Below, one piece after another: positions 1-5,749 of a DNA stretch of 5,803 nucleotides. The notes under the pieces were generated by a model. That model searched no databases, was not told the DNA's origin, and saw nothing but the letters and a program-made list of their open reading frames with translations. Source of the stretch: an uncultured Spartobacteria bacterium (GTDB taxonomy: Bacteria > Verrucomicrobiota > Verrucomicrobiia > Chthoniobacterales > UBA6821). A program made the translations under genes and the position numbers. Each line of letters begins with the position of its first letter. Position 1 is the stretch's first letter. The stretch is taken from NCBI GenBank assembly GCA_903831635.1, contig CAIKYN010000367.1:1-5803 (forward strand), given 5' to 3'.

Positions 1-159
1 ACCGAGGGATTCGTCGCCGTGAATCCCGAGGAGTTCATCAGCTACACGGAAAAGATCTCGACCACTGGAATGAAGGTGGGGCAAACCTACACCATCGAGG
101 TCTCCTTGGCCAACCAGCAGGGATTTGTGGCGACCGCCACGGTCACGCCGGAACCCTGA
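1..159 (+). CDS. C-terminal end of an unidentified protein (5' part outside window)
   Basis: The frame is open from the first base to a TGA at 157-159 and gives the last 52 residues of a protein whose start lies upstream. The fragment alternates short hydrophobic and polar stretches (for example QTYTIEVSLANQQGF and VATATVTPEP), which suggests beta-strands such as an immunoglobulin-like or carbohydrate-binding C-terminal module. It has no cysteines and no motif I recognise, and the stop falls directly after Pro-Glu-Pro. Coding is supported by the frame staying open, by protein-like composition, and by the stop lying 8 bp before the convergent gene's stop. A run of seven T (163-169) follows, but I see no convincing stem before it. 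Function unknown. Confidence 0.6.
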   Translation, partial: TEGFVAVNPEEFISYTEKISTTGMKVGQTYTIEVSLANQQGFVATATVTPEP

Positions 160-167
160 GCATTTTT

Positions 168-629
168 TTAAGCCTTTTTGGCGAAAAACCTCCGTGTTGC
201 CCGGTGGCGCGCGATGAACATGGCGGTGAAGACAACTCGCATCACCGTCATGTCGAGCAGCAGTCCGATCACTCCGAAGGGGAGCGCATACTCGACCCGA
301 TCGGTCATCACCGTCCCATCGCCATCGGTTGCGAAAAGATGATGATGGCGCCAATGCCGGAAGGGGCTCTTCCGCGCACCATCCACAAGCCTCTCATTCG
401 GCACCGCCTCTTCCCAGAATCCGATCCACTCCAGGGGCAGACCGAACTGCCGGATGCAGAGGCGGAATTCGTCCCCGGCAGATGCGGGGACACGGCACTC
501 CACCCGCTCCACCTTGAGGGAAGGGGGCGAGATCTTCGTGATGTTACGCGGGTCTTCGTGGAAGGCATAGACCTCACCGGGCGAGGCCTCGAGCCGGACA
601 CTGCGTTCAAAGAGTGAAAAATCAGCCAT
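168..629 (-). CDS. SRPBCC-superfamily (START/polyketide-cyclase-like) protein, 153 aa
   Basis: This is a small single-domain protein of the SRPBCC helix-grip fold, which forms a deep hydrophobic pocket for a lipid-like or aromatic ligand. Visible family features are an N-terminal strand followed by 'SPGEVYAFHEDPRNI' (residues 16-30), a central 'PLEWIGFWEE' strand (65-74), the signature VDGARKSPFRHWRHHHLF around residues 82-99, and 'DRVEYALPFG' (110-119) before the C-terminal helix that lines the pocket. Related domains occur alone or beside NAD-dependent epimerases of the YfcH/TIGR01777 type, but no epimerase is visible here. The ligand is unknown. The ATG at 629 is chosen because the domain begins at once with MADFSLF; an upstream in-frame TTG at 686 would add 19 residues that do not look like the fold. 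No good ribosome binding site precedes either start. It is cytoplasmic, with no signal peptide, and its 3' end converges on the gene at 1-159. Confidence 0.72.
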   Translation of the reverse strand: MADFSLFERSVRLEASPGEVYAFHEDPRNITKISPPSLKVERVECRVPASAGDEFRLCIRQFGLPLEWIGFWEEAVPNERLVDGARKSPFRHWRHHHLFATDGDGTVMTDRVEYALPFGVIGLLLDMTVMRVVFTAMFIARHRATRRFFAKKA

Positions 630-737
630 GATTCCCACAGCGGAACAGATCGACATCGGATTGGATAGGGAGAAAATTATTGCCAAGACACTCTCCGGTC
701 TTTACTCGTGCTCGGGTATCCGATAACCACATCAACC

Positions 738-983
738 ATGTCTGAAAAAACCATCGAAGAAAAAGTCCGCGACATCATCGTCGAGCAACTCGGCGTGACC
801 GCTGAACAAGTCACCATCAATGCCTCCTTCATCGAGGATCTCGGAGCCGACTCCCTCGACACCGTCGAGCTCGTCATGGCTTTTGAGGAAGAATTCGGAG
901 TCGAGGTTCCCGACGAGGATGCCGAGAAGCTCCAGAAGGTCGGCGATGTCGTGAAGTACATCGAAGAGAAGCAGGGAAAATAA
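738..983 (+). CDS. acpP: acyl carrier protein, 81 aa
   Basis: Acyl carrier protein holds growing acyl chains as thioesters on a 4'-phosphopantetheine arm and shuttles them between type II fatty acid synthase enzymes in the cytoplasm. The sequence is a full-length acidic four-helix ACP. Helix I is 'TIEEKVRDIIVEQLGV', the DSL attachment motif is GADSLDTVEL with the phosphopantetheine serine at Ser39, helix II is the acidic VELVMAFEEEFG stretch, and the C-terminal helix is 'VGDVVKYIEE'. Length is normal for the family. The ATG at 738 is chosen because it gives the standard MSEKTIEEKV start; an in-frame upstream extension to 708 is not ACP-like. No Shine-Dalgarno sequence precedes it. A TTGCCA (680-685) could be a -35 element, but no good -10 follows. 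The usual partner fabF does not follow; a terminator does. Confidence 0.97.
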   Translation: MSEKTIEEKVRDIIVEQLGVTAEQVTINASFIEDLGADSLDTVELVMAFEEEFGVEVPDEDAEKLQKVGDVVKYIEEKQGK

Positions 984-1008
984 GCCTCTTTTTAGAAGAA
1001 TTTCAAAC

Positions 1009-1040
1009 CGCCGCATCCGTGAGGGTGCGGCGTTTTTTTT
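1009..1040 (+). terminator. intrinsic (Rho-independent) terminator of acpP
   Basis: A 10-bp GC-rich stem (1009-1018 with 1023-1032, including one T·G wobble) closes a GTGA loop of the GNRA type and is followed directly by eight T residues (1033-1040). It lies 26 bp after the acpP stop codon on the same strand, so acpP is probably transcribed as a single gene and separated from the tRNA downstream. Confidence 0.93.
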
Positions 1041-1157
1041 GGCAGTTGTCATTGGGCAGATTACTTCCTGGCATTTCCGCGGAAGAAGAGACTTGCCCAT
1101 CGGCGCCGAATAGGGGATTTTCACTCTCCCGCATGAAAAACGGGTTTTGGAATTCAT

Positions 1158-1230
<73 letters not shown>

Positions 1231-1271
1231 CATCCTCCCAATCGCTTCCCGAGAGGTGAGAGGTGATTCCT

Positions 1272-1293
1272 CCGTGACTTCCTCAAGTCATGG
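1272..1293 (+). other. 9-bp inverted repeat between tRNA-Phe and the C39-like gene
   Basis: CCGTGACTT (1272-1280) and AAGTCATGG (1285-1293) form a nine-pair stem with one G·T wobble and a CCTC loop. No T-tract follows, so it is not a standard intrinsic terminator. It could mark the 3' end of the tRNA transcript for processing, or act as a leader structure for the downstream gene. It covers an in-frame ATG at 1290, which argues against that codon being the start. Just upstream, the heptamer GAGAGGT occurs twice in tandem (1251-1264). Significance is uncertain. Confidence 0.45.
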
Positions 1294-1322
1294 TATTCAA
1301 CTGGGTGGACCGTCCCCCCATC

Positions 1323-2975
1323 ATGAATCGTTGCTTTGTGAAGAAAGTCCTTCTCCTGGCGTTGGCCGTAATTCCCAGCATGACAGCCCGGGCGACCAGT
1401 CAGGGCACGTTGATCAAGGAGGCCAAGATGGATCTCATCGTGGATGGACACGTGATCGGCTTTGCGAAGATTCCTTCCGGCACACGGGTCATGATTGTTA
1501 CGACCAACTCCATGGGTGAACTCGTGGTGAAGCGTACCCAGACCGAGACTCCCTTTGCTGTGCCGAGTGAGAGCGTTTCACTCGATGCTCTTCCTCAACC
1601 TGCGACACCTCCCACACCCCTAGAAACTTCTACGCTCGCATCGCAAGCGGCTCAGCCTTCAGCGTCCGGGGCATCAGCACCCGCGACCACTTCACCGTTC
1701 GCAATTCCCGCATCAGTCACTACGATCCCAAAGAGCACTCCCTTGAATTCTGGAACCAAATCTCCGACTGCCGAGGAGGTGAACAAGGCACTGGGAATTC
1801 CTCTCTTCGATAGCCGGTCCCTCTGGGAGGAGAATGACGCCATGGTGGCTGGACGCCTCGATTGGCCGCGTGAGTCGAGCACCTCCTATGAGACTGGGTA
1901 CCGATGGTATCCCTACACGGATAATTCCGGGATCACGGTGCTCGGGTCGCGAGCTCTTGGCCTCTTCCTGCAAGGACTCAATAACAAGGTGGCCAAGGTC
2001 TCCGTGCTCTTTGCCAATAAAGGGGACGTGGCTTTCTATAGCTCGGCCCAAGAGGCCGCACGCCAGAGATCGGATCAACCGTTGAATGTCACGGACGCGA
2101 TGCTAAAGGGGTGTCAGGATGCGATGCGGCATGACAAGGCTGCTGTGGAATCGGCCTTGAAAAACCTCTTTGGCGATTCCAAACCCGCCCGAACTGGCCG
2201 TTTTGCCTCGACGGCTGAGGCGGGCCAACGCTGGGATTGGAACGGCACCACCTTCCTGCTGGTTGCGCCTTCCAACGAGTATGTCACGCTGCGGATCCTT
2301 CCCACCTCCTCGTTTGACGATGCGGATGCTGATCGCAAAGCCTTTGCCTCGGCCAAGGCGATGCTTTCCCAGCGGGTGAAGCATAAGGAAAACGGCGATG
2401 TCATCATCACGGATCTGCCCATGGTCGATCAGGGGCGCAAAGGCTACTGCGTTCCCGCTACATTTGAGAGAGTGCTTCGCTACTATGGGCTCTCCGAAGA
2501 CATGAACATCCTTGCCATGGCTGGGCAGACCGGCGCTGGAGGCGGTACAAGTGTTCAGGCCATCCAGGCAGCAACCTATGCCATGATTCGGGATGCCGGC
2601 GGAACCATCACTCAGAAAAACTTTTCGGGAAGCATTCAGGAGATCAAGCCACTCATCGATGCCGGCAAACCGATTCTTTTCACCCACTTCAGCACTCCGG
2701 AGTTCAACAATAGGGTCAAGGAACGGATGGCGCACCGTGTTGCCGTGGCCAACTGGGATGATTGGGCAACCCGGTTCCTACCCTCGCTGAAAAAGACCGC
2801 ACCACTCAAGCCCGACCCCGAATGGGGCCACATCTGCCTCATCATCGGCTATAACGAAAAGACCCGCGAAATCGCGATCTCCGATTCCTGGGGACGTATT
2901 GCGAAAGAACGCTGGATGACCGAGGAAGAGGCCAAACAAATCAAGGCCTCGGGAGCCCTCTCGGTGATCGAATAA
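1323..2975 (+). CDS. exported protein with C-terminal C39-like cysteine peptidase domain, 550 aa
   Basis: Residues 1-24 look like a Sec signal peptide: MNRCFVKK, a Leu/Ala/Val core, and an A-R-A cleavage site. A short beta-type module follows (about 30-85, 'MDLIVDGHVIGFAKIPSGT'), resembling small SH3-like modules. Next come a Pro/Thr/Ser/Ala linker (about 88-150) and a middle region of unknown function (about 155-360, with 'GYRWYPYTDNSGITVLGSRALG'). The C-terminal part (about 365-550) is a peptidase C39-like papain-fold domain: Gln370 in VDQGRKGYC as the likely oxyanion-hole residue, Cys376 as nucleophile, 'AGQTGAGGGTSVQAI', His503 in WGHICLIIGYN, and Asp521 in SDSWG completing the triad. There is no ABC-transporter or transmembrane part, so it is not a bacteriocin exporter. 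The start at 1323 is chosen for the signal peptide; an in-frame ATG at 1290 would add 11 residues before it and sits in a hairpin. The only ribosome-binding candidate is a distant GGTGGA. Activity is inferred from the residues; the substrate is unknown. Confidence 0.82.
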   Translation: MNRCFVKKVLLLALAVIPSMTARATSQGTLIKEAKMDLIVDGHVIGFAKIPSGTRVMIVTTNSMGELVVKRTQTETPFAVPSESVSLDALPQPATPPTPLETSTLASQAAQPSASGASAPATTSPFAIPASVTTIPKSTPLNSGTKSPTAEEVNKALGIPLFDSRSLWEENDAMVAGRLDWPRESSTSYETGYRWYPYTDNSGITVLGSRALGLFLQGLNNKVAKVSVLFANKGDVAFYSSAQEAARQRSDQPLNVTDAMLKGCQDAMRHDKAAVESALKNLFGDSKPARTGRFASTAEAGQRWDWNGTTFLLVAPSNEYVTLRILPTSSFDDADADRKAFASAKAMLSQRVKHKENGDVIITDLPMVDQGRKGYCVPATFERVLRYYGLSEDMNILAMAGQTGAGGGTSVQAIQAATYAMIRDAGGTITQKNFSGSIQEIKPLIDAGKPILFTHFSTPEFNNRVKERMAHRVAVANWDDWATRFLPSLKKTAPLKPDPEWGHICLIIGYNEKTREIAISDSWGRIAKERWMTEEEAKQIKASGALSVIE

Positions 2976-3208
2976 TGAAAAAAACCTTTTTTATTTGTTT
3001 AGCAGCAGCTGTGTTTGGCAGCGTTGTAGTTTATCTTTCGAGCCACAAGTCCTTAAAAGCAGTCCCACTTCTATCTCTTAAAAAGCAATTCAAATGGGAT
3101 ATGCCAAATGAATCTCCCGAGGAGAGAGCAAAACTACAAAAGATGAATAATCTGATAAATGATGAACAATTTAATTATAAGGTAAAATCGCTCAAGGATC
3201 TCCAGTAA
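2975..3208 (+). CDS. small AT-rich membrane-anchored or exported protein, 77 aa, unknown function
   Basis: I do not recognise this protein. It begins MKKTFF, followed by a hydrophobic stretch of about 17 residues (ICLAAAVFGSVVVYLSS), which is either a signal peptide without a clear cleavage site or a single N-terminal membrane anchor. The rest is polar and lysine-rich (about residues 24-77) and probably helical, with 'SPEERAKLQKMNNLI'. There are no glycine pairs, and the only cysteine is in the hydrophobic segment. Its ATG shares one base with the stop of the C39-like gene (TAATG), so translation is probably coupled and the two products may act together outside the cytoplasm. There is no separate ribosome binding site. 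By hand count the gene has about 35% GC (82 of 234), far below its neighbours, which hints at different ancestry or weak selection. It ends 21 bp before the convergent thiD stop. Confidence 0.65.
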   Translation: MKKTFFICLAAAVFGSVVVYLSSHKSLKAVPLLSLKKQFKWDMPNESPEERAKLQKMNNLINDEQFNYKVKSLKDLQ

Positions 3209-3229
3209 GTCTCTTTAACACAGAAGTGA

Positions 3230-4015
3230 TCAGCATTGCACCTGATCCAAAGCCTGAACCTTACCCCAGCGGAGGGAATCACGGATCGCCCGTGTGATGA
3301 ATTTCTTAGCGCCAGCCACCGCCTTCGGCAGAGGCAACCCTTTCGCTAGTCCAGCAGCAATCGCCGCGGAGTAGGTACATCCGGTGCCATGAGTCTCCAC
3401 CCCCTTGACGAAGGGCGCGCTGTATTCCTGCTCTTCCCAATCCGAGGTCAGAAGAATGTCTGTGGCCGTGTTCCCCTTGAGATGACCTCCCTTGAGCAAG
3501 ATGGCGGAGCCAGTGGCGGCTGTCAGGCGCTTGCCTGCTGTCCGCATTTCATTGAGCGATGTGGGATGGAGTCCGGTCAGGATGCCGAGCTCATCCAGGT
3601 TCGGAGTGATGAGCGTCGCCAAGGGAAAGAGATGCTTTTCGTAGGCAGTGAGGGCATCAGCTTTCAGCAGGGGATCCCCGCTTGAGGCCACCATGACCGG
3701 ATCGATCACCAGCGGCGGGAGCTTCTTGATCGACGCCAGCACTCCGGCCACCGCACGGATGATCGGGGTGGAGAAAAGCATCCCGGTCTTTATGGCAGCA
3801 ACGGGGTAAGCGGCAAGGAGCACCTCGAGCTGGTCGCGTACAATCTCCGGCTTCACCGACTGGATCGAGCGCACCTTGCCCGGTGTCTCAGCGACAATGC
3901 AGGTAATCGCCGTGAGTCCATGGCATCCGAGTGAGGAAAAGGTCTTCAAATCAGCCTGGGCTCCGGCTCCGCAGGAGGAATCGGATCCGGCTATGGTGAG
4001 GACGACAGGTTTCAT
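3230..4015 (-). CDS. thiD: hydroxymethylpyrimidine/phosphomethylpyrimidine kinase, 261 aa
   Basis: ThiD phosphorylates 4-amino-5-hydroxymethyl-2-methylpyrimidine and then its monophosphate to HMP-PP, the pyrimidine half of thiamine, in the cytoplasm. It belongs to the ribokinase-like fold. Visible motifs are the N-terminal 'TIAGSDSSCGAGAQADLKTF' (residues 7-26), IKTGML (75-80), VIDPVMVASSGDPLL (103-117), ITPNLDE (136-142), LLKGGH (173-178) and the anion-hole/ATP motif THGTGC with conserved Cys213. Length matches the single-domain family (E. coli ThiD 266 aa), and there is no fused ThiE. Glu43 sits where the E. coli enzyme has Gln44. It lies 29 bp downstream of the M24 peptidase gene on the same strand, so the two are probably co-transcribed. 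I see no TPP riboswitch and no Shine-Dalgarno before the ATG. Confidence 0.95.
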   Translation of the reverse strand: MKPVVLTIAGSDSSCGAGAQADLKTFSSLGCHGLTAITCIVAETPGKVRSIQSVKPEIVRDQLEVLLAAYPVAAIKTGMLFSTPIIRAVAGVLASIKKLPPLVIDPVMVASSGDPLLKADALTAYEKHLFPLATLITPNLDELGILTGLHPTSLNEMRTAGKRLTAATGSAILLKGGHLKGNTATDILLTSDWEEQEYSAPFVKGVETHGTGCTYSAAIAAGLAKGLPLPKAVAGAKKFITRAIRDSLRWGKVQALDQVQC

Positions 4016-4044
4016 GGCAGGTTAAAGCTTTAGATTTTTAGCAG

Positions 4045-5223
4045 TTAGAGCTCAAAAGGCTTCGGGCAGCGACTCAGCTGCCTGTGACCGGTTTTTGTGA
4101 TGAGTGCGACATCTTCATGGCGCACCCCGCCGAGTCCCGGGATGTAGAGCCCGGGCTCGATAGTGAAGACCTGTCCAGTCTTGAGCTTAGCCGCGCCGAA
4201 ACGCGGTGCCTCGTGGAGTTCGAGACCAAGGCCATGCCCGGTTCCATGGAAGAATCCGCTCCAGCGCCCCCCCGAGCCATCCTTGGCCATGCCGACTCGC
4301 TCGGTAGGATAGCCGTTGTCAGTGAAGAATTGCGTCACCTCGCGGTGGATCTTCCCTCCATCCACTCCCGAGCGGAGCGCACCGAGGGCGAGCTTCTGGC
4401 CAAGCAGGCAGACCTCCCAGAGACGGGTCTGTGCCTCGGAGGCTTTACCCCGGACCACGGTGCGGGTGAGATCCCCATAATAGCCGCTTGCGGCCGCCCG
4501 GGGGAAGAGGTCGAGAATGATGAGCTGATGCGCCTTGAGCGGGCCATGGCCCCTCTCGTGCGGGTCGCAGGCCTGCTCTCCGCAGGCCACGATCGAATTC
4601 CCCGCAGGTATCCCACCAGCCCTGAGAATCGCCGACTCGATCTCGATCCTCAGACGCTCAGAGGTGAGAATGCCTCCTCCCCATCGGAGGATATTCCGGG
4701 GGCCGATCGTGGCGGCTCGAAGAACTTCGAACGCCCTCTCCATGCCCTGCTCGGTGATTCGTGTTACCTGAGTCATGAGACGGACCTCCTCAGCGGTCTT
4801 GATCTGACGTTCGGGACGGAACATTCCCTCCACCGGGCTCACCACGATATCGCACTCCTCGAGCTCGCGGGCAAGTCCGAGCGGAAAATCTGACGGTACC
4901 AGAGGACGACTCCCCCCACGCGCTTTCAGAAAGCGGGCGATCACCTCCATGGGTGATAGCTTGCGTCCGAGGGACTTTTCCAAGCTTGCTGAAAGCTCAC
5001 TCAGCGAAACCACCTCGTCCACCGCCGCCTGGCGCCTCCCGCGATCAAACTCGAGATCACTGAGCAGGATCGCTGTGCCCCCCCGGCTCTCGAGGTAGAC
5101 AAAGGAATCCGGCGCCCTGAATCCCGTGGCATGCAGCATGTCAGCTCCCGATTCGCTCTCGGAAATGATCAGGCGCGGCCGATTCACTGTCGGCCCCTTT
5201 CTTGCGGAGGGTTTACTCATCAT
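4045..5223 (-). CDS. M24-family metallopeptidase (Xaa-Pro aminopeptidase/dipeptidase type), 392 aa
   Basis: This is a pita-bread-fold peptidase of family M24, whose members remove N-terminal residues before proline (PepP) or split Xaa-Pro dipeptides (PepQ) using two metal ions. An N-terminal creatinase-like domain (about 15-130, starting 'PRLIISESESGADMLHATGF') precedes the catalytic domain (about 140-392). All five expected metal ligands are present: Asp238 (LDLFPR), Asp251 (GDLTRT), His330 (HGTGHGLG), Glu356 (TIEPGLY) and Glu370 (GVRHED). The supporting His222 (DPHERGHG) and His337 (LHE) are also present. It is cytoplasmic, with no signal peptide. PepP and PepQ activities cannot be told apart from sequence alone. 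Two adjacent ATG codons (5223 and 5220) can serve as start, and no Shine-Dalgarno precedes them. A possible 35-codon ORF overlaps the first by ATGA. The coding strand carries G-runs of seven, six and seven. Confidence 0.92.
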   Translation of the reverse strand: MMSKPSARKGPTVNRPRLIISESESGADMLHATGFRAPDSFVYLESRGGTAILLSDLEFDRGRRQAAVDEVVSLSELSASLEKSLGRKLSPMEVIARFLKARGGSRPLVPSDFPLGLARELEECDIVVSPVEGMFRPERQIKTAEEVRLMTQVTRITEQGMERAFEVLRAATIGPRNILRWGGGILTSERLRIEIESAILRAGGIPAGNSIVACGEQACDPHERGHGPLKAHQLIILDLFPRAAASGYYGDLTRTVVRGKASEAQTRLWEVCLLGQKLALGALRSGVDGGKIHREVTQFFTDNGYPTERVGMAKDGSGGRWSGFFHGTGHGLGLELHEAPRFGAAKLKTGQVFTIEPGLYIPGLGGVRHEDVALITKTGHRQLSRCPKPFEL

Positions 5224-5327
5224 CTATCGATGTCGTGAAAGGCCCCGGTGAAGCAATCCGAAAGGAAGAGTAAGCGGCCTTGGGAAAAATGATTAAAAAA
5301 GATCTTGCACAGCAACGAATTTTCCAT
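5220..5327 (-). CDS. possible 35-codon leader ORF overlapping the M24 gene start
   Basis: On the minus strand an ATG at 5327 is preceded by AGGAG (5333-5337) with a 5-nt spacer, the only canonical Shine-Dalgarno arrangement I found in the window. The frame encodes 35 residues beginning MENSLLCKIFFNHF, rich in Phe and Leu, and ends in a TGA that shares ATGA with the first ATG of the M24 gene. That is the usual geometry of translational coupling. Against it, a transcript carrying this site must start inside rpsN on the opposite strand, the peptide resembles nothing I know, and a short ORF can occur by chance in 120 bp. Treat as a hypothesis. Confidence 0.25.
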   Translation of the reverse strand: MENSLLCKIFFNHFSQGRLLFLSDCFTGAFHDIDR

Positions 5328-5343
5328 AAGCTCTCCTGTCCTT

Positions 5344-5613
5344 ATGGCAAAGACTTCATGGCTGGAAAGAGATAAACGCAAACGCGAGACCGTCGCTAAG
5401 TGGGCGGAACTCCGTGCCGAGCTTAAGGCAAAAAAAGACTACATCGGCCTCAGCCAGCTTCCACGCAACGCGAGCCCTGTTCGCTTGGTGAACCGCTGCC
5501 AGATCTCGGGACGTCGCCGCGCTTTCCTGCGTCGTTTCAAGCTCTCGCGTATCACCTTCCGCGAATTGGCCACCAACGGAATGATTCCGGGTGTGACCAA
5601 GTCGAGCTGGTAA
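5344..5613 (+). CDS. rpsN: 30S ribosomal protein S14, zinc-independent type, 89 aa
   Basis: S14 binds 16S rRNA in the head of the small subunit and is needed for its assembly. The protein shows the whole long-form family: basic N-terminal helix 'MAKTSWLERDKRKRETVAKW', 'LSQLPRNASPVRLVNRCQ' (about 36-53), SGRRRAFLRRFKLSR and the conserved end FRELATNGMIPGVTKSSW. It has the single cysteine of the NRC motif and lacks the paired CxxC motifs of the short zinc-binding S14, so it is the C-minus version. The ATG at 5344 gives the canonical start; an upstream in-frame TTG at 5305 is not supported. No Shine-Dalgarno precedes the ATG. It stands alone rather than in the large ribosomal protein operon, with no rpmB or rpmG beside it. 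It is divergent from the M24 gene, with 120 bp between the two starts. Confidence 0.97.
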   Translation: MAKTSWLERDKRKRETVAKWAELRAELKAKKDYIGLSQLPRNASPVRLVNRCQISGRRRAFLRRFKLSRITFRELATNGMIPGVTKSSW

Positions 5614-5628
5614 TCCGAACTAGTTTTC

Positions 5629-5646
5629 CCCTCTCTTTCGGGAGGG
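5629..5646 (+). terminator. weak hairpin after rpsN, possible terminator
   Basis: CCCTCTC (5629-5635) pairs with GGGAGGG (5640-5646) through seven pairs, one of them T·G, around a TTTC loop. It lies 15 bp after the rpsN stop codon, where a terminator is expected, but only TCTCGTTG follows instead of a T-run. It may be a weak terminator or a 3'-end stabilising structure. Confidence 0.4.
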
Positions 5647-5671
5647 TCTCGTTGAATCGATCAAGAAGAGT

Positions 5672-5749
5672 ATGGAACCCAAAATGAACTCCTTGGATTC
5701 CACCACTTCATTCCCCGTCTGCACCGGTTGCTGCCGTCTCGGTAACTGA
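5672..5749 (+). CDS. possible 25-codon cysteine-rich small ORF
   Basis: An ATG preceded by the purine-rich AAGAAGAG opens a 25-codon frame ending in TGA, with the product MEPKMNSLDSTTSF followed by PVCTGCCRLGN. Three cysteines in a CxxCC arrangement near the C-terminus are unusual for random sequence and would suit metal binding or modification, but I know no matching family. A second in-frame Met is at residue 5. It lies 58 bp after the rpsN stop and may be chance; all three minus-strand frames are also fairly open here, and the gene at the right edge cannot be identified. Confidence 0.2.
   Translation: MEPKMNSLDSTTSFPVCTGCCRLGN

Noticed and set aside
163..169. Run of seven T after the first gene, as in an intrinsic terminator
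   Set aside because: No stable stem precedes it; the best pairing found was about three base pairs.
204..617. 137-codon open frame on the + strand
   Set aside because: It is antisense to the SRPBCC gene, which has clear family motifs; the + strand product resembles nothing and starts within the other gene's 3' end.
1713..2735. Long minus-strand open frames (1713-2078 and 2103-2735)
   Set aside because: They lie inside the C39-like gene, which carries a signal peptide and catalytic residues; the antisense products show no domain.
3389..3685. 98-codon + strand open frame
   Set aside because: It is antisense to thiD, which is unambiguous across its full length.
4084..4893. 269-codon open frame on the + strand
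   Set aside because: It is fully antisense to the M24 peptidase gene, whose five metal ligands and full length are intact. The + strand translation has no recognisable domain and is an expected by-product of GC-rich codon bias.
5280..5330. Candidate rpsN promoter (TTGCAC at 5305-5310, CATAAG at 5325-5330) and a Fur/Zur-like AATGATT at 5288-5294
   Set aside because: The spacer is only 14 bp and the AATGATT lacks a palindromic second half. No zinc-related neighbours support Zur control.
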